From assembly GCA_002796835.1 (NCBI GenBank), contig LUGL01000029.1, forward strand, positions 145,177-178,987: DNA of 33,811 nucleotides, read 5' to 3'. The notes under the pieces are model-generated. The model had not been told where the DNA came from. It did no database searches and saw only the letters and a list, made by a program, of their open reading frames with translations. This document shows, in pieces, positions 1 through 8,456 of the stretch (the stretch's first letter is position 1; each line of letters starts with the position of its first letter). Made by a program: the position numbers and the translations under genes. The stretch comes from Elainella saxicola E1. GTDB taxonomy: Bacteria; Cyanobacteriota; Cyanobacteriia; Elainellales; Elainellaceae.

Positions 1-1005
1 GTGGGTGGCGAAAGTCGGGCCAGCATGGCGAAAACTGTAGCTGAGCAAGCCGATCTGATTTTGTTTGTTGTCGCGGGTGACATTACGCGCACAGAATATC
101 AAGCCTTGACGGAGCTGCAAGCAGCCTGCAAACCGATTATTTTGGTGTTTAACAAAACCGATCTCTACCCCAATCTCGATCGCCAGACGATCTATCGCAA
201 GCTTGAAACGCTGTTTGCTGCCGATCGACTTTCAGCCCCTTCAGGCAATCGTCCGATTTTGGCTCCAGAAGATATTGTCCGAGTTGCTGCTGAACCAGCA
301 CCCTTGGAAGTGCGGGTTGAGTGGGAAGATGGCCGAGTCACGCATGAATGGGAAACTCCACCTGCCCAAATTGCAGAATTGCAGCAAAAGCTAATTGAGA
401 TTCTCGATCGCGAAGGCAAGTCTTTGCTAGCGCTGAATGCCTTGCGGCAAGCTCGTGAAACCGATTTGAATTTAGCGCGCAAAACCCTCAAGCTGCACAG
501 GACTGAAGCCGAAGATTTGATCTGGCAGTTTGCCAAGTGGAAGGCGATCGCGGTAGCGGCCAATCCCATTGCCTTACTGGACTTAATGGGTGGAGCGGTG
601 ACTGATCTGGTGATGATTCGCAACCTGGCGAGACTGTATGGGTTGCCAATGACCAATCATGAGGCAGGTAAGTTGTTGCGGGCGATCCTCTGGAGTTCTG
701 GCAGTCTGCTCGTCGGCGAAGTTGGCAGCAGCTTGCTGTTTGGTGCCGGAAAAAGTGCAGCAGCAGTCGCCTCTACGTTTGACGGAATTTCTGGGGTGAT
801 GGCCTATGGCAGTGCGGCAGTGGCGCAGGCGAGTTTAGCCGGATATGGTTCTTACCGGGTGGGGAAAGCGGCACAGGTTTATCTGGAGCAAGGCTGCTCT
901 TGGGGACCGCAGGGGGTTAACACCGTCATGCAGGAAATATTGCAGCAGGTAGATTCAGAAACTGTGCTGCATCGCCTCCGGCAAGAGCTCACCCCTGATG
1001 CTTAG
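1..1005 (+). CDS. GTPase with DUF697-like C-terminal domain (5' end outside window)
   Basis: The reading frame is open from base 1, so the N-terminus lies outside the window. The visible part begins with GGESRAS, which in Era/YlqF-type GTPases lies just after the G3 (DxPG) motif. It contains the G4 motif NKTD (near residue 51) that reads the guanine base. The P-loop must lie upstream. Residues about 185-290 hold hydrophobic, glycine- and alanine-rich stretches of the kind seen in DUF697 domains, so the protein probably associates with a membrane. Such GTPase-DUF697 proteins are common in cyanobacteria and their role is largely unknown. It ends convergently with the HHL1-like gene, with a double hairpin between them. 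I am confident of the GTPase assignment and less so of any cellular role. Confidence 0.85.
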   Translation: MGGESRASMAKTVAEQADLILFVVAGDITRTEYQALTELQAACKPIILVFNKTDLYPNLDRQTIYRKLETLFAADRLSAPSGNRPILAPEDIVRVAAEPAPLEVRVEWEDGRVTHEWETPPAQIAELQQKLIEILDREGKSLLALNALRQARETDLNLARKTLKLHRTEAEDLIWQFAKWKAIAVAANPIALLDLMGGAVTDLVMIRNLARLYGLPMTNHEAGKLLRAILWSSGSLLVGEVGSSLLFGAGKSAAAVASTFDGISGVMAYGSAAVAQASLAGYGSYRVGKAAQVYLEQGCSWGPQGVNTVMQEILQQVDSETVLHRLRQELTPDA

Positions 1006-1065
1006 CTTCTAGATGCTTAATGTCTTACTAAGTAGGTAGGCGTGATTAATTTGCAGATCGGCAAT

Positions 1066-1101
1066 AGGGCGAGCGTCTCGCTCGCGGGCATCTTGCCCGC
1101 A
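1066..1101. repeat. Double-hairpin intergenic repeat, possible bidirectional terminator
   Basis: Two adjacent perfect inverted repeats are visible. GCGAGC (1069-1074) pairs with GCTCGC (1080-1085), and GCGGGCA (1084-1090) pairs with TGCCCGC (1094-1100). They sit between the convergent 3' ends of the GTPase and the HHL1-like gene. GC-rich paired hairpins of this kind occur as dispersed intergenic repeats in cyanobacteria. There is no T-run, so a role as an intrinsic terminator is only a possibility. Confidence 0.55.
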
Positions 1102-1130
1102 CTTTGGATCTGGAAGTTTATTCGATTGCC

Positions 1131-1562
1131 CTACCCATTGCGCTTGAAGATGGACACTACTCGATCTTTGATTTGATTCACGGCAGCGCCAATGCCACCT
1201 GTTGTGATCGATTCAGGTTTTGTGGCGAGCTGAATCGGTTCATCCTTAAACTGCTTGAGGCGATACCCATATTCCAGTTGGTTCTGGTGCTTTTTCAGCA
1301 CAGGATAGAGACGAAATGCCCCCTGCAGCAACTCTTGCTGATTCGCAAAAACGGCCTGATTGATCTGGCTCGATCGCTTCACGGTAATCACACCAACGGG
1401 GTACCAATTCTTTTTACCCTGGATGCGAATGTAAACCTCAAAATCTGGCAACCCATCGGCCTTCATCTGCTCATATTCTTTGGCCGCTTTTTCCCGTTCT
1501 ACTGCTCGCTTCGAAACTTTAGGCTGAGGTTGAGGTTTGCCGAATCCCAGGTTTGCTGACAT
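1131..1562 (-). CDS. HHL1-like protein
   Basis: This 143-residue soluble protein starts with MSANLGFGKP, followed by a basic, charged segment (KVSKRAVEREKAAKEYEQMK) and a compact region around residues 40-125 with IRIQGKKNWYPVGVITVKRS and LEYGYRLKQFKDEPI. I recognise this pattern as the cyanobacterial HHL1-like family, related to the plant chloroplast protein HHL1 that takes part in photosystem II repair under high light. Function in this organism is inferred from that relationship. There is no signal peptide or membrane segment. The gene converges with the upstream GTPase and is transcribed in the same direction as the GST that lies 5' of it, with about 70 bp between them. The frame on the opposite strand is a shadow. 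Confidence 0.7.
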   Translation of the reverse strand: MSANLGFGKPQPQPKVSKRAVEREKAAKEYEQMKADGLPDFEVYIRIQGKKNWYPVGVITVKRSSQINQAVFANQQELLQGAFRLYPVLKKHQNQLEYGYRLKQFKDEPIQLATKPESITTGGIGAAVNQIKDRVVSIFKRNG

Positions 1563-1633
1563 TGCAATTATCCATAAACTTAATAAAAGTTTACAGCGTT
1601 TTAAGGATTTTGTCTTTGTGGCTGATCAGCCAA

Positions 1634-2599
1634 TCAGATAAACCGATCGCGCTGGGATGGGCTGTCTAAATCCCAAATTGGTCCTTTTGGCACAATACCG
1701 CTAGGATTCACCCTGGTGTGGCTGATGTAGTAATGGCGCTTGATGTGATCGAGGTTGCAGGTTTGCTTCACCCCTGGAGTTTGATAAACGTCGCGCAAAT
1801 ATCCCCAGAGATTGGGGTAATCGACAATGCGGCGCAAATTGCACTTGAAATGCCCGTAATAGACAGGGTCAAACCGCAAGAGCGTTGTGAATAAGCAAAT
1901 ATCTGCTTCCGTGAGCTGATTGCCACAGAGATAGCGCTGCTGTTGCAAAACTTGTTCCCAGTGATCCAGGGCTTCAAATAATTCAGTAACGGCAGTTTCA
2001 TAGGCAGCCTGCTGGGTCGCAAATCCTGCCCGGTACACGCCGTTGTTAATCGGCTGATAAATGGCATCGATCGTCTGGTCAATCTGCTGACGCAACGGTT
2101 CAGGATAAAGATTGCAGGTAGACTCAGCAACTGCCCCAAACTCCATGTCCAACATCCGCATGATTTCGCGGGATTCATTGTTGACGATCGTGTTGGTCTG
2201 CTTATCCCACAAAACTGGCACCGTGACTCGTCCGCTATAGTCGCGATCGGCTTTGAGATAGATTTCCCGTAAGTAGCGAGCCTGGTTGACCGTATCAGGA
2301 ATGCAATCTGGTCCGGTCGAGAACTCCCACCCCTGCTCTGCCATGATCGGATCGACGATGGAAATCGAAATTGCTGCTGTCAGTCCTTTAAGTTGTCGCG
2401 TAATCAGAGTGCGGTGTGCCCAAGGGCAGGCTAGTGAGACATAAAGATGATAGCGATCGGCCTCAGCAGGAAAGCCACTTGACCCATCGGCACGAATCCA
2501 ATTGCGAAAGGTGGTTGACGGTCGAATAAATCGTCCCTGCTGGTCTTCTTGTTCTCGCTCAGATATCCATTGACCTTGCTGCAAAACACCCAGTGCCAT
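1634..2599 (-). CDS. Glutathionyl-hydroquinone reductase-like (Xi-class) glutathione S-transferase
   Basis: This 321-residue protein has the CPWAHRT motif (C58-T64) that marks Xi-class GSTs. In that family the cysteine reduces glutathionyl-hydroquinones with glutathione, giving hydroquinone and GSSG. The N-terminal thioredoxin-like half ends near residue 150 (TNTIVNNESREIMRML, the conserved NNES region). The helical C-terminal half carries GNQLTEADICLFTTLLRFDPVYYGHFKCN, typical of YqjG/PcpF homologues. The length matches the family (about 320-330). It is probably cytoplasmic and may protect quinones, which are abundant in a photosynthetic cell. The start MALGVLQQGQ was chosen because it matches where family members begin; an upstream frame extension is unrelated. 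Confidence 0.88.
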   Translation of the reverse strand: MALGVLQQGQWISEREQEDQQGRFIRPSTTFRNWIRADGSSGFPAEADRYHLYVSLACPWAHRTLITRQLKGLTAAISISIVDPIMAEQGWEFSTGPDCIPDTVNQARYLREIYLKADRDYSGRVTVPVLWDKQTNTIVNNESREIMRMLDMEFGAVAESTCNLYPEPLRQQIDQTIDAIYQPINNGVYRAGFATQQAAYETAVTELFEALDHWEQVLQQQRYLCGNQLTEADICLFTTLLRFDPVYYGHFKCNLRRIVDYPNLWGYLRDVYQTPGVKQTCNLDHIKRHYYISHTRVNPSGIVPKGPIWDLDSPSQRDRFI

Positions 2600-2873
2600 C
2601 TCAGTTCCTCAATTGAGCTAAGCAAAACCAGCTTATCGAGCGACTCATGCCATGTAAACCAACGCAAGACAGAATTGCATTTGTGATCATCTCAAGTTGT
2701 CTGCCAAAATCCTCCAAGGCACACGCAGCATGGGGTCGCAATCGTCTAGTGCTGAGATAAACCCTTTGAATGATGGCAAACAGACCTTGTTCTGACAGGC
2801 TGATGCTAGAGTGCTATGCACGATACGCAATTTTTACAACTCATCCAACAACACACATCAAACAACACAATCT

Positions 2874-3353
2874 ATGATTAAGTCCTGGATGGTTATTGGC
2901 GGCATCGCGTTGCTGCTGGCAGTGATCGGGGGAAGCATTGTTCCACCTAAAGGGGTGCAGTGGTTCAGGCGGTTGCGCCGACCAAACTGGTTGACCTTTG
3001 AAAAAATCATTCCATTGATCTGGATCTTTGTGCTGACCTGCGGCGTGTGGTCAGCCACATTGGTTTGGAATCATGCTCCAGGCACTTCAACAACCTGGCT
3101 ATTTATGGCAGGTTATATTTTATTGGAACTGGCGATTCTGGCCTACAATCCGGCAATTCTGGTAGGGCGAAACCTACGGCTTGGAACGATCGTCGGCTTA
3201 ATTGGATTTGTGATTGGTCTGGTGTTAACTCTGGCCGTGTTCAACGTTTCTGGACAGGCTGCTCTGTTATTGTTGCCGTTTTTGATTTGGAGTCCGATCG
3301 GTACTTACACAACCTGGGCGATGGAAAAACTCAACCCCACTGAATCTCACTAG
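2874..3353 (+). CDS. TspO/MBR family membrane protein
   Basis: From the ATG at 2874 the product has 159 residues with about five hydrophobic segments, the usual size and topology of TspO/translocator-type proteins. An upstream in-frame ATG at 2811 would add 21 polar residues unlike the family, so 2874 is preferred. Visible landmarks are RRPNW in the first loop, WIFVLTCGVWSATLVW in helix 2 and LLLPFLIWSPIGTYTTW in helix 5, matching the family pattern in reduced form. TspO proteins bind porphyrins and related ligands and are linked to stress responses in cyanobacteria. This copy lacks some of the classic aromatic positions, so it may be a divergent branch. No operon partner is evident. Confidence 0.75.
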   Translation: MIKSWMVIGGIALLLAVIGGSIVPPKGVQWFRRLRRPNWLTFEKIIPLIWIFVLTCGVWSATLVWNHAPGTSTTWLFMAGYILLELAILAYNPAILVGRNLRLGTIVGLIGFVIGLVLTLAVFNVSGQAALLLLPFLIWSPIGTYTTWAMEKLNPTESH

Positions 3354-3569
3354 ATTCTTTAAGTTTCTGAATGCCTTAAGCCGCCGAAAGACAGAGAACG
3401 AATAGGAACGTTAAGCTTTGCGATCTTCATCAAATCGATCAACATTCAGCCGCGCAAATTGAGAACTTGGATCTAAAATCGTTAACCGAGATAGCAGAGG
3501 GAATTATCTCACTCTTGCTACGATGGACATCCGAAATCTATGGTTGTCGGTTTTAGGAGATTATGATTC

Positions 3570-4067
3570 ATGCCGCATTTTGAGAAACCGATTCGCAAGC
3601 GTTTTTACCGAATGTTGAGTTTGGTCGGGTTAGCTCTGGTGATGACTAGTTGTTCTGAAAGTAAGGTTTCTCAGTGCAATAAGCTGATTGAAATCGCCAA
3701 TCAAGCTGTTTCGGGGGTGAAAGCTGTATCCGAGAATCCCAAGCCAGACAGCATTGAATCGATGAACAAGATTGCGGATGTCGCCAATACGGCAAAATCG
3801 CAGATGGAAAAGCTACAGCTCTCAGATGACAAGCTCAAAGCTTTCCAGACTCGCTTCATCACCATGTATACCGACACCAATCAAGCAACCCGTGATTTAG
3901 TGGGAGCTGCCGAGAAAAAAGATGCTCCGGCGGCCCAAAAGGCTTTTGATGCATTGCAAAATGCTACCTCTCAGGAAGGGCCGTTAGTGAACGAAGTCAA
4001 TTCTTATTGTGACGCAACTCCTGCCTCGGCTACGGGAACAACCAGTCCAAGTGCTTCGCCTAAATAA
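3570..4067 (+). CDS. Putative lipoprotein of unknown function
   Basis: The 165-residue product begins with a basic N-terminus (KPIRKRFYR), a hydrophobic stretch (MLSLVGLALVMTSC) and a cysteine near residue 28, which reads as a lipoprotein signal with an imperfect lipobox (MTSC). The mature part is mostly helical and charged, with two further cysteines (SQCNKL and SYCDAT) that could form a disulphide. It ends in a low-complexity tail rich in Ala, Ser, Thr and Pro. I do not recognise a named family, but lipoproteins of this form occur in cyanobacteria. It is predicted to be anchored in the periplasm. It stands alone between the TspO gene and the convergent dipeptidase. Confidence 0.75.
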   Translation: MPHFEKPIRKRFYRMLSLVGLALVMTSCSESKVSQCNKLIEIANQAVSGVKAVSENPKPDSIESMNKIADVANTAKSQMEKLQLSDDKLKAFQTRFITMYTDTNQATRDLVGAAEKKDAPAAQKAFDALQNATSQEGPLVNEVNSYCDATPASATGTTSPSASPK

Positions 4068-4150
4068 CCTTAAGACCTATTCTCAGTTGGTTCCGAGGAT
4101 TTCAGTTTGTCTAACTTGATTTTGTCAACCTCGTGATGGGTTGCCGTGAT

Positions 4151-4924
4151 CTAACTGGCACCATAGCGAGCGATCGCCTTAAAATCAGGTTGTTTTTGGC
4201 TACATAACCAGGCCCAGAGCTGATCGCCATAGGAAAAATGCCACCATTCTTGGGGATGTTGGGCAAATCCTGCGGCGTTCATGATTTGTTGTAGCAACTT
4301 GCGATTGTCCCGATACTGCGCGAACTTTGTTTGCTTCTGTTCATCTGCGATCGAAGCACGGATTGAAGCCCTGATTGGAGTAACGCGGCTGGCATCGGAG
4401 AGCACTGAGTCATAGTAATTGGGGTAGGAGCGCGGCGACATTTCATCGATCGGAGAACCCATATCCACAGGCTGTCCCTGTTCGTCTACCAACGTCACAT
4501 CGATCGCCGCTCCGGTGCTATGGGGGGGTGGCGTTTTAGGATCGTGGCTTGGCGTGGCCCAAAACTGCTGCACTTGTTCCAGAATGGCTTGATGCTGCGC
4601 TGGAGTGAGGTTTTCCAGAATCAGCCCCTGTTCTTGCACGGCTTGTCCGAATGCATGGTCCACCATGAATTGCTGCACGGCAATCGGTCGATAGGCATCG
4701 AAAATTTGGATTCGCCAATCGGGATGTAGCTGTTGAAGATGGCCCTGCGCTTGGGTCAACCGTTCCAGCACGCCTTGCCGTAAGTAATAGGGTGACTTAT
4801 CACCATAGGGCGCACCCAGCTTGACATAGGCATGGGGATCTTCCACAGCAAAAGTGGCGATCGGGATAGCAACCAGAGCTTCATGACATTCGTGAATCGG
4901 GATCTGCTGATACGGTTTCATCAC
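4151..4924 (-). CDS. D-alanyl-D-alanine dipeptidase, VanX/DdpX type (peptidase M15D)
   Basis: This 257-residue protein has the M15D zinc-site pattern: PHSTGAAID gives H135 and D142, and EWWHFSYGD gives H229 as third ligand with E226 as catalytic base. R79 in DAYRP matches the VanX arginine that stabilises the transition state. The family hydrolyses D-Ala-D-Ala, either for vancomycin resistance or, as with DdpX, to recycle cell-wall dipeptide. No vanH or vanA partner lies nearby, so recycling or turnover is more likely. No clear signal peptide is visible, which suggests a cytoplasmic enzyme. One oddity is a short repeated stretch around residues 184-193 (IRASIRAS), probably a small tandem duplication in a loop. 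The start could be either of the first two methionines. Confidence 0.9.
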   Translation of the reverse strand: MMKPYQQIPIHECHEALVAIPIATFAVEDPHAYVKLGAPYGDKSPYYLRQGVLERLTQAQGHLQQLHPDWRIQIFDAYRPIAVQQFMVDHAFGQAVQEQGLILENLTPAQHQAILEQVQQFWATPSHDPKTPPPHSTGAAIDVTLVDEQGQPVDMGSPIDEMSPRSYPNYYDSVLSDASRVTPIRASIRASIADEQKQTKFAQYRDNRKLLQQIMNAAGFAQHPQEWWHFSYGDQLWAWLCSQKQPDFKAIARYGAS

Positions 4925-5033
4925 TTCCTAGATTTTTCAGCCTCAGCGTTAGAGTAGGGGCAAAACGGTGAAAACTATCCCTAGAAGCCAGTCGATGGTG
5001 AACCAGCGAACGGTAAGTAAGCATTGTAACGAT

Positions 5034-5044
5034 ATTGTGACAAT
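5034..5044. promoter_or_regulatory. Perfect 11-bp inverted repeat upstream of the REC-GAF gene
   Basis: ATTGT-G-ACAAT is a perfect palindrome about 60 bp before the response regulator start, in the divergent intergenic space shared with the dipeptidase gene. It could be an operator half-site pair. No consensus I know is matched, and short AT-rich palindromes arise by chance. Confidence 0.25.
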
Positions 5045-5103
5045 AAACTGTCAAGCTGAAAGCAGGTCATCCCCAACCTGGATTTGCTGAGGAGAGAAGC
5101 TTC

Positions 5104-6045
5104 ATGAGTGATGCCAACGCAGAACTGAATTCCATTAGCCGCCAATTTATGAGTTTAGAACGACCCAAGAAACCCAAAATGCTGGTTGTCGATGATGAGC
5201 CTGACAACCTTGATTTGCTGTACCGCACGTTTCGGCGTGACTTTAACGTTCTGAGGGCGGAGAGTGGAATTGCAGCGTTAGAAGTTTTGGCCACAGAAGG
5301 CGAAGTCGCCGTGATCATTTCCGATCAACGCATGCCTGAAATGAAGGGGACAGAGTTCCTCAGCAAAACAGTGCCTCAGTTTCCCGACACGATGCGGATC
5401 ATTCTGACCGGCTTCACCGATGTGGAAGACCTGGTTGAAGCGATCAACTCCGGACAGGTTTACAAGTACATTACCAAGCCGTGGGATCCGAATGAACTGA
5501 AGCTGGTGGTGCAGCGAGCAGCCGAAACCTATGAGTTGTTGAAGCAACGCACTGAGGAACTGCGTCGAGCCCATGCCCAAATGGCTTTGCTCAGCGCTAT
5601 CACTCAAGCAGCGCAGCAGGCTACAAAATCAGAAGATGTGCTGGTGCCGATCGTCGAGGCCTATCAGCAAACTTTTTCATCAGATGCTTGCATTCTGTAT
5701 CTGCTAGAGAACAAGTCCCTCGGTAAGGGCTTCAACAGTGGGATTGCCGTTGACGTGAGCCAGGATCCGTTGGTTCAGAATGCGATCGCCACGGGCAAAA
5801 TCCAATTCGCCGTCAACAACCCAGCCGATCCCAACCTGGAGACGCTCAAACCTTATGCTGAGGCTGGAATCCAGTTCCACTTGGTCATGCCTGTTCTTTT
5901 CCAGAACCAGGCTTTGGCAGTGCTGTGCCTCCAGTGGCAGCAACCTCAAATGCTGGCGGAAGATGAACTGACCCTGATGCATTTAGCCGCGCAGCAGGTC
6001 GGAATGGCCATTACTTGTGTTCGTCAAGCGATGGCGGTTGTGTAG
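5104..6045 (+). CDS. Response regulator with REC and GAF-like domains
   Basis: The 313-residue protein has a complete receiver domain at about residues 24-145: acidic pair D30/D31 (VVDDEPDN), phospho-acceptor D74 (IISDQRMPEM), T102 (ILTGFTD) and K125 (YITKPWD). The YKYITKPWDPNEL ending resembles the receivers of RpfG-type proteins, but no HD-GYP domain follows. A helical linker (about 140-165) leads to a GAF-like sensory domain at about 166-310 (ILYLLENKS, LVMPVLFQNQALAVLCLQWQ). There is no DNA-binding or enzymatic output, so it probably acts through protein contacts. A strong ribosome binding site, GAGGAGA, lies about 9 bp before the ATG. The gene is followed after 31 bp by menG on the same strand. 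No histidine kinase lies next to it. Confidence 0.88.
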   Translation: MSDANAELNSISRQFMSLERPKKPKMLVVDDEPDNLDLLYRTFRRDFNVLRAESGIAALEVLATEGEVAVIISDQRMPEMKGTEFLSKTVPQFPDTMRIILTGFTDVEDLVEAINSGQVYKYITKPWDPNELKLVVQRAAETYELLKQRTEELRRAHAQMALLSAITQAAQQATKSEDVLVPIVEAYQQTFSSDACILYLLENKSLGKGFNSGIAVDVSQDPLVQNAIATGKIQFAVNNPADPNLETLKPYAEAGIQFHLVMPVLFQNQALAVLCLQWQQPQMLAEDELTLMHLAAQQVGMAITCVRQAMAVV

Positions 6046-6076
6046 GATTGAGGAGTAGCATTTCTCTGATTTCTTC

Positions 6077-6802
6077 GTGACCTCGATTCTGCCCAGCCAT
6101 CCGCAAGCGCAAGACATTCAATCTCTGTTTAACCGGATTGCCCCTGCTTACGATCGACTGAACGATCGGCTGAGTTTGGGGCAACATCGTGTTTGGAAGC
6201 AGATGACGGTAGCCTGGAGTGGTGCATCACCAGGCAACATTTGTCTGGATGTTTGCTGTGGCAGCGGAGATCTGGCTCGGCGCTTAGCTCGACAGGTGGG
6301 TCCAACGGGTAGGGTCTATGGGGTGGATTTTTCAGTAGGGCTGCTTGAAGTGGCTCGTCAGCAAACTGCAGACAGCATTCAACCGTTAGCAATTCAGTGG
6401 GTCGAAGGTGATGCCCTCAATTTGCCGTTTGAGGCCAACCAATTTGATGCGGCCACCATGGGCTATGGGTTGCGCAATGTGCTGGATATTCCGCGCAGCC
6501 TTCAGGAACTGCATCGCGTGCTTAAACCGGGTGCCAGAGTTGCTATCCTGGATTTCCATCGTCCCAGCAGCCGCTTCATTCGCAATTTGCAGCAATGGTA
6601 TCTGGATACGATCGTCGTTCCGGCTGCCGAGTCGCTAGGATTGAAACAAGAGTACGCCTACATTAGCCCCAGCCTCGATCGATTTCCGACTGGCCGCGAA
6701 CAGGTTGCTCTGGCTCAACAGGCCGGATTTGCCCCAGTGACTCACTATCCCATTGCAGGTGGCACAATGGGGGTTTTGGTGGCTCAGAAACCATTCCACT
6801 GA
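6077..6802 (+). CDS. menG: Demethylquinone methyltransferase, UbiE/MenG family
   Basis: The 241-residue SAM-dependent methyltransferase begins with the family hallmark LFNRIAPAYDRLND and contains the SAM-binding motif LDVCCGSGDLARRL, then GVDFS, and MGYGLRNVLD (UbiE signature). In cyanobacteria this enzyme methylates demethylphylloquinone, the last step to the phylloquinone used in photosystem I. The start is a GTG with no strong ribosome binding site close by. It is kept because it places the conserved N-terminus correctly. The gene lies 31 bp after the REC-GAF gene and 56 bp before the DUF445 gene, so co-transcription is possible. The C-terminal HYPIAGGTMGVLVAQK is typical and complete. Confidence 0.92.
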   Translation: MTSILPSHPQAQDIQSLFNRIAPAYDRLNDRLSLGQHRVWKQMTVAWSGASPGNICLDVCCGSGDLARRLARQVGPTGRVYGVDFSVGLLEVARQQTADSIQPLAIQWVEGDALNLPFEANQFDAATMGYGLRNVLDIPRSLQELHRVLKPGARVAILDFHRPSSRFIRNLQQWYLDTIVVPAAESLGLKQEYAYISPSLDRFPTGREQVALAQQAGFAPVTHYPIAGGTMGVLVAQKPFH

Positions 6803-6858
6803 GTCATGATTTCAACCATGAGTTGGAATATTATCTTTAGATTTGTTTTGTTTCTACC

Positions 6859-8094
6859 TTGGATTTCTACACGCTTTGGACATTAGCAGCTCCGCCGATC
6901 GTAGGTGGCATCATTGGCTACTTCACCAATGACATTGCGATCAAAATGCTGTTTCGTCCCTATCGAGCTTATTACTTCGCAGGACGGCAAGTTCCCTTTA
7001 CGCCTGGATTGATTCCCAGCAACCAAGAACGGCTAGCCCAGCGCATTTCTGATGCGATTATGGGGTCACTGCTAACGCCGGAAGAGTTACAAAATTTGGC
7101 CCGCAAACTGCTGCAGACCGATCGCACTCAGGCAGCCATTCACTGGTTGCTTCAGTTGGTTCTCGAACAAATTCAGGGCAAGAATCAAGAAAGAACCGTC
7201 AAAATTATTGCCAATATTCTCCAGGACTTAGTAGGACAAGCCTTTCCGCGCCTCTTGAAAGTGATGGCAAGGCGTGAAGACTTTCTGGAACCTCAGCTCA
7301 ATCAAATTTTTGAGCAGGTGATTCTGGAGCTGCGGTTGAATGAGGCTCAGGCGGCTCAAGTGGCTGACTGGCTGCTGGATGTTGTGATCCCGCCGGATGT
7401 GATTCGCGAAACCCTGGTCGATTTTTTGACCGATCGCAATATTCGCGTCATTGACGAAGGCTTCCGTGAGAAAACGACGGGCACCTATTGGGTGGTGGCC
7501 AATCTGTTTGGCGTTCGCAATGCCCTGACTCGTTTACGGACTTACTGCCTGGATGAGCGAGAAGAAAGTAATGCCCGAATTGCGGAGCTGATCGTTTCGC
7601 TGGGCATTTCCGATCGGCTGAAGGAATTGCTACAAAATATTTCGTTCCAGAATTTGCCGGTTTCGACCGTGAGGCAGTTACGCAAAACCATGCGGGATAG
7701 TGTACGCAGCTATGCCCAGGACAAAGGCGTGGAGGTGTTGAAGGGCCTGAGTAGCTCTGCCGATTGGGAGCATATTGCAGCCTTATTGCTGAACCGCTTG
7801 CGCAACTCAGATGTGGTAAATCGATCGCTCGATCCTGTCAGCCGAGAATTTGCGATCGTTCTGGAACGCTACCTAGAAAAAGATTTAGAGCTGATTGTGA
7901 TGCAGGCCATCCCTATTTTGAACATCGACCAGGTCATCATTAATCGGGTGAAAGCAACTTCTTCTCAAGATCTGGAACTGGCGATTCAGGGGATTGTCAA
8001 AAGCGAACTTCAGGCGATCGTCAATTTAGGGGGCATTTTAGGCATCGTGATTGGGTTGCTCCAGACCGTCAGTCTGCTATTTCGTGGTAGCTAA
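6859..8094 (+). CDS. DUF445 family membrane-associated protein
   Basis: The 411-residue protein begins with the DUF445 N-terminal pattern: a hydrophobic segment ([20 protein letters not shown]), then KMLFRPY and PFTPGLIP, and [14 protein letters not shown]. The long middle part is helical and charged. A second hydrophobic segment ([18 protein letters not shown]) ends the protein. Membrane helices at both ends with a large cytoplasmic body are usual for this family, whose function is not known. The start is a TTG at 6859. No in-frame ATG precedes the conserved N-terminal helix, and the ribosome binding site is weak. The gene follows menG on the same strand. Confidence 0.85.
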   Translation: MDFYTLWTLAAPPIVGGIIGYFTNDIAIKMLFRPYRAYYFAGRQVPFTPGLIPSNQERLAQRISDAIMGSLLTPEELQNLARKLLQTDRTQAAIHWLLQLVLEQIQGKNQERTVKIIANILQDLVGQAFPRLLKVMARREDFLEPQLNQIFEQVILELRLNEAQAAQVADWLLDVVIPPDVIRETLVDFLTDRNIRVIDEGFREKTTGTYWVVANLFGVRNALTRLRTYCLDEREESNARIAELIVSLGISDRLKELLQNISFQNLPVSTVRQLRKTMRDSVRSYAQDKGVEVLKGLSSSADWEHIAALLLNRLRNSDVVNRSLDPVSREFAIVLERYLEKDLELIVMQAIPILNIDQVIINRVKATSSQDLELAIQGIVKSELQAIVNLGGILGIVIGLLQTVSLLFRGS

Positions 8095-8208
8095 AGCAAC
8101 CTATCCTTTTGTGAATTTACACGAATTTTTGAATCATAAAAAATCGACTGCCACTCCTGAGTAGAGAGCAATCGACTAAGGGTTAATTCAACGTGAAATA
8201 GGACAATC

Positions 8209-8322
8209 TTACTTGTCGATAAAATCTTTACCTTGCTGAAGCGCTGCTTGTCCAATATTCTTAGCGACCCAGCCGATTGCCAATGCCAAAGGTAACAAAA
8301 CGATTAAAAGACGCCAATCCAT
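8209..8322 (-). CDS. psbY: Photosystem II protein Y (PsbY)
   Basis: This 37-residue gene is easily missed because of its size. The translation starts MDWRLLIVLLPLALAIGWVA and ends in GKDFIDK. The MDWR start followed by one membrane helix and a short polar tail matches cyanobacterial PsbY, a single-helix subunit at the periphery of photosystem II near cytochrome b559. The start is supported by a strong Shine-Dalgarno sequence, GGAGGT, 8 bp upstream of the ATG. The gene is convergent with the DUF445 gene and stands between it and the gamma carbonic anhydrase gene. The identification rests on the conserved N-terminus and length. Confidence 0.9.
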   Translation of the reverse strand: MDWRLLIVLLPLALAIGWVAKNIGQAALQQGKDFIDK

Positions 8323-8330
8323 ACCAAGGG

Positions 8331-8336
8331 ACCTCC
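8331..8336 (-). promoter_or_regulatory. Ribosome binding site of psbY
   Basis: GGAGGT on the minus strand lies 8 bp upstream of the psbY ATG. It confirms the start of this very short gene. Confidence 0.8.
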
Positions 8337-8456
8337 GCTTAAAGATTTATAAATAGTTCTCATCTTGAAACTTATTTTGCGGTGAATTGACAAATTTTGC
8401 TAGTTACTCCTTTACATTTTTTTACAATTACTCTGAGCCAGTTTGACAAGCTATCG

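Noticed and set aside
1104-1559. 151-codon open frame on the plus strand
   Set aside because: It lies wholly opposite the HHL1-like gene, begins inside the double-hairpin region and has no family resemblance.
8142-8180. Possible terminator between DUF445 and psbY
   Set aside because: The repeated AATCGACT sequences are direct repeats, not inverted, so no stable hairpin is formed.
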